In this document: positions 1 to 5,287 of the stretch, in pieces
How the letters are laid out: every line of letters begins with the position of its first letter
How positions within the stretch are numbered: the first letter of the stretch is position 1
Assembly (NCBI GenBank): GCA_937128785.1
Contig: CAKZMS010000416.1
Location: 1 to 5,287, forward strand
Length of the DNA stretch: 5,287 nucleotides
From: an uncultured Opitutaceae bacterium
GTDB taxonomy: Bacteria; Verrucomicrobiota; Verrucomicrobiia; Opitutales; Opitutaceae
Direction: 5' to 3'
Program-made: the position numbers and the translations under genes
Notes under the pieces: generated by a model
Told to the model about the DNA's origin: nothing
Database searches by the model: none
Seen by the model: the letters and a program-made list of their open reading frames with translations, nothing else

Positions 1-1
1 C

Positions 2-73
2 CTCGGTAATTGGCAGGAAATCTCCGCGATCAAACTAAGGCTTGCGCGGCGAGCTGCGAAATCCATCAACTGA
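2..73 (+). CDS. possible C-terminal tail of an upstream gene, unidentified
   Basis: This frame is open from the left edge to a TGA at 71-73 and would encode the last 23 residues of a protein, ending ...RRAAKSIN. The other two plus-strand frames stop early (TAA at 7-9 and at 36-38), so if a gene enters from the left on this strand it must use this frame. The stop lies 6 bases before the ATG of the reductase and overlaps a GAGG motif, a layout typical of adjacent genes in one operon. In related genomes a siroheme sulfite or nitrite reductase subunit would be a natural partner upstream, but the 23 residues carry no motif I recognise. It may equally be non-coding sequence that is open by chance. 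Confidence 0.3.
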   Translation, partial: LGNWQEISAIKLRLARRAAKSIN

Positions 74-75
74 GG
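71..75 (+). promoter_or_regulatory. weak Shine-Dalgarno-like site for the reductase
   Basis: TGAGG ends 4 bases before the ATG at 80. It is short and closer to the start than usual. It overlaps the possible upstream stop codon, so translation of the reductase could be coupled to an upstream gene. Confidence 0.35.
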
Positions 76-79
76 CTGT

Positions 80-1252
80 ATGCCCGCTCAAAACGACGCC
101 TCTCCCTATTCGAAGACCAATCCTTATTTGGCCCGAATTTCCGAGAACCGACTCCTTAACGCTGAAGGTTCGGCGAAGGAAACCCGCCATTTTGTGGTGG
201 ATATCGAGGGCAGTGGACTCAGCTACACCGTGGGGGACTCACTCGGGGTGTTCGCCACCAATCGCATCGAGGAGGTGGAGGAGTTGCTGCAGGTCATCGG
301 CGCGACGGGCGACGAATTGGTCTCACCCAAAATGTTGAAGCTCGAGCAGCCGATCACGCTGCGGGAAGCCTGGACCAGTCGTCTGGCCCTGGCGGGTCCC
401 ACCCCGATGCTGTTGAAAACGCTGATTACGAAGGCCACTGCGGCGGAGGAAAAGGCGAAGCTGGAATCACTCGTGGCTCCGGAAAACAAGGACGCGCTCA
501 AGCCCTGGTTGGAGCAGCGGCACTACATCGATATTCTCACGGAGTTTCCCAGCGCCAAGCTCAGCCCGCAGGAGTTGGTGGACCTGCAACGCAAACTGAT
601 GCCGCGGCTCTACTCCATCGCATCCTCCCCGAAGGTTTCGCCGCAGGGGGTGCACCTCACCGTGGCCATCGTCCGTTATGAAACGCTCGGCAAGGAACGC
701 GTGGGCGTGGCTTCTTCGTTCATGGCGGATCGAGTCACGGTGAACGAAACCCCGGTGCCGGTTTTTGTTTCCAACTCCCACTTCGGACTCCCCGAGGATC
801 ACGCGGACAAGGACATCATCATGGTTGGTCCGGGCACGGGCATCGCACCGTTCCGGGCGTTTGTGCAGGAACGCGAAGGCAACTCCGCCGGTGGCCGCAA
901 CTGGGTGTTCTTTGGTGATCAGCACGAAGCGACGGACTATCTCTACGGCGACGAGTGGAAGAACTACGTCGCCCAAGGTGACGTGCATAAACTGGACCTC
1001 GCCTGGTCGCGTGACCAAGCCGAGAAGGTTTACGTGCAGGACAAGATGCGCGAAAACGGTGCCGAGCTTTGGTCCTGGCTGCAGGGGGGCGCGATTTTCT
1101 ACGTCTGTGGTGACGCCAAGCGCATGGCCAAGGACGTGGATCAAGCCCTTCATGATATCGCCGCCGAACACGGTGGCATGTCCGCCGAAGAAGCGGCCGC
1201 CTACGTCAAGCAGCTCAAGAAGGACAAGCGCTACCAACGCGACGTTTACTGA
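80..1252 (+). CDS. stand-alone FAD/NADPH reductase, sulfite reductase flavoprotein (CysJ-type) without FMN domain
   Basis: This 390-residue protein matches the C-terminal two thirds of the NADPH sulfite reductase alpha subunit, which moves electrons from NADPH through FAD toward the siroheme subunit that reduces sulfite to sulfide. The FAD-binding part includes YTVGDSLGVF (49-58), the flavin motif RLYSIASSP (176-184) and GVASSFMADR (209-218). The NADPH part includes VGPGTGIAPFRAF (249-261), FFGDQHEATDYLYGDEW (278-293 region), LAWSRDQAEKVYVQDKM (307-323) and YVCGDAKRMAKDVD (341-354). It ends RYQRDVY, the family's usual ending, whose last tyrosine (390) stacks on the flavin. No signal peptide or membrane segment is seen, so it is cytosolic. 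Classical CysJ is near 600 residues, and the N-terminal flavodoxin-like FMN domain is absent here. The ATG at 80 is supported because the family-like sequence NPYLARISENRLLN starts about 14 residues in and a GAGG lies upstream. The electron acceptor could be a separate flavodoxin, a ferredoxin or a neighbouring hemoprotein. A role outside sulfite reduction cannot be excluded. Confidence 0.9.
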   Translation: MPAQNDASPYSKTNPYLARISENRLLNAEGSAKETRHFVVDIEGSGLSYTVGDSLGVFATNRIEEVEELLQVIGATGDELVSPKMLKLEQPITLREAWTSRLALAGPTPMLLKTLITKATAAEEKAKLESLVAPENKDALKPWLEQRHYIDILTEFPSAKLSPQELVDLQRKLMPRLYSIASSPKVSPQGVHLTVAIVRYETLGKERVGVASSFMADRVTVNETPVPVFVSNSHFGLPEDHADKDIIMVGPGTGIAPFRAFVQEREGNSAGGRNWVFFGDQHEATDYLYGDEWKNYVAQGDVHKLDLAWSRDQAEKVYVQDKMRENGAELWSWLQGGAIFYVCGDAKRMAKDVDQALHDIAAEHGGMSAEEAAAYVKQLKKDKRYQRDVY

Positions 1253-1260
1253 TATAGCGT

Positions 1261-1284
1261 AGCGCTGTGCTTCAGCCGGCGTTT
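1261..1284 (+). terminator. hairpin downstream of the reductase, probable terminator
   Basis: Nine bases after the stop, 1263-1270 pairs with 1275-1281 around a TTCA loop. That gives seven pairs with one T-G wobble and a bulged T at 1268. G1262 and A1261 can add a wobble and an A-T pair with T1282 and T1283. Only three Ts follow, so it is a weak intrinsic terminator by sequence. Its place in a 73-base convergent gap supports a termination role. It could also be a copy of a dispersed palindromic repeat. Confidence 0.4.
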
Positions 1285-1325
1285 CGGTGGAGTAAGATAG
1301 AGAGGGGCGCGATCTCCCCCCGCCC

Positions 1326-3251
1326 TCACCCGGAGGCCTTAAGGAAGGCTCCGCCCATCACGAACAGGATTACGGCCAAGGTCACGTAGGCGAAGGCGTT
1401 GGCTCCGCCGTAGATTAACAGGAAAACCAACGGCACGAATGCCAGGGCGATCGCGCTCCAGCCGATGATTTGATTGGGACGGGCCTCATCGAGGTTTTCG
1501 CCGACCTCCTTCGCTACGTCGACGGGACGGGCGATCCGTCGGTAGAAGTCCTCCGTGCGCTCGGGCAGCGCCGTGATGTCCCGTCCGTAGGCCGGCGTGA
1601 AGACAAAGCTCAATACCGCCACTCCGATCGAGGTCAGGGCGAGCCAAACCGCCGTGGCCTCACCTCCCAGCACGCGGGGAACCCAATTGCCGGTGATGTC
1701 GTGGGAGGAAACCAACCCGAGGCCGAGGAAGAGCACGCCGCCCAATGCCAAACATCCCAGCGCCGCGTGCAGTCGGCTACGGTTGTGCAGAGAGCCGAGC
1801 GTTCGCGAAACCATCAACACAATGAAGGTCGTGAACACGACCGCGATGTATTGGGAACCCAGCTCCCAATTCAGGTCGAAGCGGGTCAGGGCCGCCACGG
1901 CGATACCACTGATGATGGAAGGAATGGCTGCCCAAGTGGACGGGATTTTGGTGATGACGCCCACCAACAAGGGCACGCTCACGGGGATACCCACCAAGCC
2001 GAGCACGATGTTGGCAAAAGTAAACAGGCCCCAAGAACTGTTGACGATGATGATCGCCATGGTGATGGCGGCGAGGGCGAGAAAGACCACGACGATGCGG
2101 CCCACCCACAGCAGCTCTTTCTGCGTGGCATTTTTGCGAAAATGGCCCTTGTAGAGATCGATCGAAATGATGGACGAGAGGGTGTTCCAAACGCTGTCGA
2201 GTGCCGACATCGAAGCCGCGATCATCGCGGCGATGAACAGCCCTACGATTCCCGCTGGCAGGTAGTGCACGACCACTGCGATGAAGATGGATTCCTCGGG
2301 TTTGGAGCTGCCGGCGAAGGCTACGAGCTGACTGACCTCCGGCCACAGGAATTTGCCCACGAGGGGAGGCAAGCCGAAGAGGAAGGGCGACAAGGCGTAG
2401 AGTGCGATGGTCATCCATCCCGTCCGCCGGGCGGCCTTTTCGTCCTTCACGAGGAAGAAGCGCTGGGCCTTGTCCCCCACCGCGTTGCCGAAGATCGCAA
2501 ATGAAACCAACCCGATCATATACAGCGGCGAGTAGTAGGCTCCGTTGGGTAAAATGTGTTCCCACTCGAAGGATGGCACGCCGGCAATCAGCTCAGTCGG
2601 ACTAATCGGGTTGGCCCCGAAAAAGACGATGATGAGGAGCACCACACAAACCGAGAGCAGCACGATAAACTGGAGCACATCCGTCATGCTCACCGCCCAG
2701 ATGCCCCCGGCCACGGAGTAGAGCAGCACAAAGAATCCGAAGAAGATGATCAGACCATTAACCGCCCACGGGACGTCGGGGAAAAGCGCCGGGGCGGAGA
2801 TTCGCGCGACCGCTGCGAGATGCTGTCCGGGCCAATAGAGCATGCTCACACAGAGCACCAAGCCAATGACCAGCCGCGTGGTATGGTTATAGCGTTCCTC
2901 CACGTATTCGACCGGCGAGGACAGCCGGGCTCGACGCCACTTCACCGCGGACAGCAGGAAGCCGATGAAAAACCCCAGCGGATTGGCGATGAAGAACAGG
3001 ATGCCGAACCAACTCGTGTTGTAGACGAAGCTCGCCGCGCCGGTGAACATCCACGCCGAAAACGTTGACATGTAGAGGGACACCCCGGCCGCCCACCACG
3101 GGATGCGGTTGCCGCCGACGAAGAAGTCCTTACCCGATTTGTTGTTCTTAGTGAAGAGAAAGCCGGCGCCAAAAACGGCGATGAGATATAGCGCGACGAC
3201 AAAATAGTCGGACTGATCGAGGCCGGAAAAGCTGGGCTCGGGAGTTTGCAA
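1326..3251 (-). CDS. sodium:solute symporter family protein (SSS/SLC5), downstream copy of a tandem pair
   Basis: This 641-residue polytopic inner-membrane protein belongs to the sodium:solute symporter family, which imports small solutes using an ion gradient. By eye there are about 15 to 17 hydrophobic helices. Family hallmarks in order are VGGNRIPWWAAGVSLY (45-60), FSAWMFTGA (64-72), SSPVEYVEERY (111-121), YSVAGGIWAVSMTDVLQF (178-195) and AAMIAASMSALDSVWNT (341-357) leading into SIDLY (363-367). The last corresponds to the helix bearing sodium-site residues. After the core, a more variable region (about 485-560) precedes a soluble stretch with RPVDVAKEV (575-583) and two final helices. The residue aligned to the galactose-binding Gln69 of Vibrio SGLT appears to be Met68, so a hexose role is not supported. 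The SAWMFTG stretch looks more like the proline transporter PutP, and the substrate is unknown. The start is a TTG (3249-3251): the frame has no ATG or GTG between the upstream stop (3315-3317) and the first helix. No Shine-Dalgarno sequence is visible. The gene lies 144 bases downstream of its paralogue on the same strand. Confidence 0.9.
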   Translation of the reverse strand: MQTPEPSFSGLDQSDYFVVALYLIAVFGAGFLFTKNNKSGKDFFVGGNRIPWWAAGVSLYMSTFSAWMFTGAASFVYNTSWFGILFFIANPLGFFIGFLLSAVKWRRARLSSPVEYVEERYNHTTRLVIGLVLCVSMLYWPGQHLAAVARISAPALFPDVPWAVNGLIIFFGFFVLLYSVAGGIWAVSMTDVLQFIVLLSVCVVLLIIVFFGANPISPTELIAGVPSFEWEHILPNGAYYSPLYMIGLVSFAIFGNAVGDKAQRFFLVKDEKAARRTGWMTIALYALSPFLFGLPPLVGKFLWPEVSQLVAFAGSSKPEESIFIAVVVHYLPAGIVGLFIAAMIAASMSALDSVWNTLSSIISIDLYKGHFRKNATQKELLWVGRIVVVFLALAAITMAIIIVNSSWGLFTFANIVLGLVGIPVSVPLLVGVITKIPSTWAAIPSIISGIAVAALTRFDLNWELGSQYIAVVFTTFIVLMVSRTLGSLHNRSRLHAALGCLALGGVLFLGLGLVSSHDITGNWVPRVLGGEATAVWLALTSIGVAVLSFVFTPAYGRDITALPERTEDFYRRIARPVDVAKEVGENLDEARPNQIIGWSAIALAFVPLVFLLIYGGANAFAYVTLAVILFVMGGAFLKASG

Positions 3252-3281
3252 AACGAAGGGGAGAAACGAGGGTGAGATCGG

Positions 3282-3308
3282 GGGACTTCGGTCCCGCGGC
3301 AGGCGCGG
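3282..3308 (-). promoter_or_regulatory. two adjacent GC-rich hairpins in the leader of the downstream symporter
   Basis: 3282-3286 (GGGAC) pairs perfectly with 3291-3295 (GTCCC) around a four-base loop. 3294-3298 (CCGCG) pairs with 3304-3308 (CGCGG) around a five-base loop. The two stems share bases 3294-3295, so they are partly mutually exclusive. They end about 30 bases before the TTG start. No T-run follows on the minus strand, so a terminator for the preceding gene is unlikely. They may structure the mRNA leader, or may be chance pairing in GC-rich DNA. Confidence 0.25.
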
Positions 3309-3345
3309 CCGGAATCAACTAGGAGATACCCCAAACGGTTTTGAT

Positions 3346-3369
3346 AGAAATATCCGCATGAATATTTCT
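3346..3369. repeat. AT-rich perfect inverted repeat in the symporter spacer, possible operator or promoter region
   Basis: AGAAATAT (3346-3353) and ATATTTCT (3362-3369) are perfect inverted copies separated by 8 bases. They sit in a markedly AT-rich patch (about 3341-3375) inside GC-rich sequence, between the two symporter genes. Two 8-base arms with an 8-base gap fit binding of a dimeric regulator. On the minus strand, TTTTTC (3375-3370) and TATTTC sit about 17 bases apart and could be a poor sigma70-type promoter for the downstream symporter. The AT-only stem makes it a weak terminator. The regulator, if any, is unknown. Confidence 0.4.
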
Positions 3370-3395
3370 GAAAAATCCCACGCAGGACGGTTGGT

Positions 3396-5287
3396 TCAGC
3401 CCTCCGCGGCGCGTAAGAACAGTCCGCCGATCGCGGCCAGGATAGCGCTGAGGGCCAGGTAGGTTGCCGCATCCGCGAAGCCATAGACGAGCATCAGGAT
3501 CAAGGGCACGCCGGCGAGAGCCAAGGTGCCCAGACCGATTACCCGGTTGGGCCGGCCGTTGCTGGTGGTCTCGTCCACCTCGCGCGCGACATCGACGGGA
3601 CGTTGGACCCGGGCGAAGAACTCGTCCACTCGAGTCGGCGGGTTGGCCTGTTCGCGGCTGTAGAGTGGAGCGAAGCCGAGATTTAAAATAGTCACGCTCA
3701 GTGCGGCGACGGTGAGCCACCCTAGATGGGCTCCACCCGCCGCGATGATTTGATGATGACCGCCCTCCATCGTGGGTGCGTTCAGCCAGGCTCCGATCAC
3801 CCAAATCACCGCGCCGATTGATCCGGCACCGGCGATGGCGCGCAGGGGGCTTCGTAGATGCAGACGTCCCAGCCAGCGAGATGCCAGCAACACGGTCAGC
3901 GCGGTGGCGATTACCGCCAGGTATTGGGGGCCCAGGGTCCAGTTGAAGACAAACCGCGTGATCGCGGCTACCATGATACCGGACAGGATCGAAGGGATTG
4001 CCGACCACGTGCAAGGGGTCCGGCTGATCAATCCGACCATGAGAGGAATGGTCACCGGGATCCCGACGAGACCCAGCACCATGTTGCCGATGGTGAAGAT
4101 GCCGAGGCTGCTGTTGACGATTAACAGCGCCATGGTGATCGCGGAAATCGCCAGAAAAACCACGACGATGCGGCCGACCCACAACAACTCCTGCTGGGTG
4201 GCTTCCGGCCGGAAATGTCCGCGGTAGAGATCGATCGAAACGATCGATGAAACCGTGTTCCAGACACTGTCCAAGGCGGACATGGAGGCGGCGATCATCG
4301 CGGCGATGAACAACCCGATAATTCCGGCCGGCAGGTAGTGAATCACCACGGCGATGAAAATGGACTCATCCGGTTTGGAGCCTCCCGCAAACGCCACGAG
4401 TTGGGCGGCCTCCGGCCACAGCACCTTGCCGATCAGCGGGGGAATGCCGAACAGCAGAGGCGAACTGAAAAACAAAGCGATCGCGAGCCAGCCGGTTTTT
4501 TTGACCGCCTTCTCATCGCGAACCAGGAAGAAGCGTTGGGCCTTGTCGCCGACCACGTTGCCGAAGATGCCGGCGACGACGAAGCCGATGATATACCAAT
4601 GGGTGTAAGTGGTGCCGGGCCGGTAACTGTGGCTCCATTCGATCGCGGGCAGCGTTTGCAGCGCCGCGACCATGCCGCCGATGTCCGGTGCCCAAAAAAT
4701 CACTACGAGCAAGACGGTGCAGACCGAGAGCAGCACAATGAACTGCAGCACGTCGGTCATGCTCACGGCCCAGATGCCGCCGGCGACCGAGTAGATCAGC
4801 ACGAACACCCCGAAGAATAGAATCAATCCACTCACCGCGAATTCCGACCCCGGGAAGATGGCCGGCGCCGCGATCCGGGCCACCGAGGCCAGGTGCTGAC
4901 CCGGCCAATACATCATGCTCACGATCATCACCACCCCGATCACGACGCGGGTGCGGTGATTGTAGCGCTCCTCGACAAACTCCACCGGGGAGGAGATCCG
5001 CGCTCGCCGCCAACGCACCGCTGCGAGGAGGAAACCCACGACAAATCCCGCCGGTTTGATGGCGAAGTAGAGGAAACCGAACCATCCGGTGTTGTAGACG
5101 AAACTGGCCGCCCCGGTGAACATCCAAGCCGAGAACGTCGACATGTAGAGCGATACTCCGGCCGCCCACCACGGGATTCGATTCCCGCCCACGAAAAAGT
5201 CTTTGCCCGACTTGTTGTTCTTGGTGAACAGGAATCCCGCGCCAAAGACCGCGGCGAGATAGAGCAGGATCACGGCATAGTCGGCGA
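3396..5287 (-). CDS. sodium:solute symporter family protein (SSS/SLC5), upstream copy, N-terminus cut by window edge
   Basis: This is the paralogue of the downstream symporter, with the same predicted membrane fold and family motifs: VGGNRIPWWAAGVSLY, SVAGGIWAVSMTDVLQF, VGDKAQRFFLV and AAMIAASMSALDSVWNT leading to SIDLY. The frame stays open to the right edge. Residues ADYAVILLYL, read from 5285, align with SDYFVVALYL at residue 14 of the paralogue, so roughly 13 to 14 N-terminal residues lie outside. The GTG at 5271-5273 falls inside the first helix and is not a convincing start. By eye the copies are about 70% identical over the first 200 residues and perhaps 35-40% over the last 155. The C-terminal RPVDVAREV stretch is kept. 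The TGA stop is at 3396-3398. I see no clear terminator after it, only a run of five Ts (minus strand, 3375-3371) without a good stem. The substrate is unknown; differences in the outer loops and the C-terminal third could reflect different substrates or regulation. Confidence 0.9.
   Translation of the reverse strand, partial: ADYAVILLYLAAVFGAGFLFTKNNKSGKDFFVGGNRIPWWAAGVSLYMSTFSAWMFTGAASFVYNTGWFGFLYFAIKPAGFVVGFLLAAVRWRRARISSPVEFVEERYNHRTRVVIGVVMIVSMMYWPGQHLASVARIAAPAIFPGSEFAVSGLILFFGVFVLIYSVAGGIWAVSMTDVLQFIVLLSVCTVLLVVIFWAPDIGGMVAALQTLPAIEWSHSYRPGTTYTHWYIIGFVVAGIFGNVVGDKAQRFFLVRDEKAVKKTGWLAIALFFSSPLLFGIPPLIGKVLWPEAAQLVAFAGGSKPDESIFIAVVIHYLPAGIIGLFIAAMIAASMSALDSVWNTVSSIVSIDLYRGHFRPEATQQELLWVGRIVVVFLAISAITMALLIVNSSLGIFTIGNMVLGLVGIPVTIPLMVGLISRTPCTWSAIPSILSGIMVAAITRFVFNWTLGPQYLAVIATALTVLLASRWLGRLHLRSPLRAIAGAGSIGAVIWVIGAWLNAPTMEGGHHQIIAAGGAHLGWLTVAALSVTILNLGFAPLYSREQANPPTRVDEFFARVQRPVDVAREVDETTSNGRPNRVIGLGTLALAGVPLILMLVYGFADAATYLALSAILAAIGGLFLRAAEG

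Noticed and set aside
467..1237. Minus-strand open frame (256 codons) opposite the reductase
   Set aside because: It overlaps a clear CysJ-type gene for its whole length, shows no recognisable motif, and is explained by GC-rich third positions keeping the antisense frame open.
1304..1319. GGGG...CCCC stem as a terminator for the downstream symporter
   Set aside because: It has only four pairs with an eight-base loop, and the following bases are only mildly T-rich on the minus strand. This is too weak to call.
1470..2504. Long plus-strand open frame (344 codons) opposite the downstream symporter
   Set aside because: It is exactly antisense to a well-supported membrane protein gene. Its product is full of Gln, Glu, Asp, His and Arg with no domain pattern, as expected when hydrophobic codons are read in reverse.
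3371..3395. T-run after the upstream symporter stop as an intrinsic terminator
   Set aside because: Five Ts are present on the minus strand but the bases before them form at best a four-pair stem with wobbles, so no convincing hairpin supports it.
2942..3484. Minus-strand frame spanning the spacer between the symporters
   Set aside because: It overlaps both symporter genes in another frame, is rich in Ser, Arg and Pro without domain features, and uses the spacer only by chance.
3319..4182. Minus-strand frame of 287 codons inside the upstream symporter
   Set aside because: It is out of frame with the conserved symporter sequence, and its Arg- and His-rich product looks like a frame-shifted reading of that gene.
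5271..5273. GTG as start codon of the upstream symporter
   Set aside because: The frame continues to the right edge, and ADYAVILLYL aligns with the paralogue from residue 14, so the GTG is an internal valine in the first helix.

Overview
The window (GC-rich) has three gene-sized coding regions and short intergenic spacers. I see no RNA gene, insertion sequence, CRISPR array or phage element. The gene types and codon use suggest a free-living, GC-rich Gram-negative bacterium. A stand-alone FAD/NADPH module of the CysJ type next to expanded sodium:solute symporters would fit Verrucomicrobiota of the Opitutales type, but that placement is inference and nothing here proves it.

Left part, plus strand (1-1252). 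A possible tail of an upstream gene ends at 73. A 390-residue flavoprotein reductase starts at 80. It is the FAD- and NADPH-binding half of the sulfite reductase alpha subunit (CysJ type), without the FMN flavodoxin domain of classical CysJ. A hairpin just after its stop (1261-1284) is a plausible terminator.

Right part, minus strand (1326-5287). Two tandem, paralogous sodium:solute symporters (SSS/SLC5 family) face the reductase convergently. The upstream copy (3396-5287) runs off the right edge and lacks only its first residues. The downstream copy (1326-3251) is complete, with a TTG start. The copies share a 55-residue stretch with no amino-acid difference, yet about 25 of those 55 codons differ silently. 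This indicates an old duplication under strong purifying selection. The 144-base spacer between them holds a perfect AT-rich inverted repeat and two small GC-rich hairpins, so the second copy may have its own control.

The reductase probably belongs to assimilatory sulfur metabolism and the symporters to nutrient uptake. Nothing links them functionally, and their convergent orientation argues against a shared operon. I found no clear sign of a new multi-gene system. The points most worth checking are the missing FMN domain, an alanine at an expected sodium-site hydroxyl position in both symporters, and the paralogue divergence pattern.
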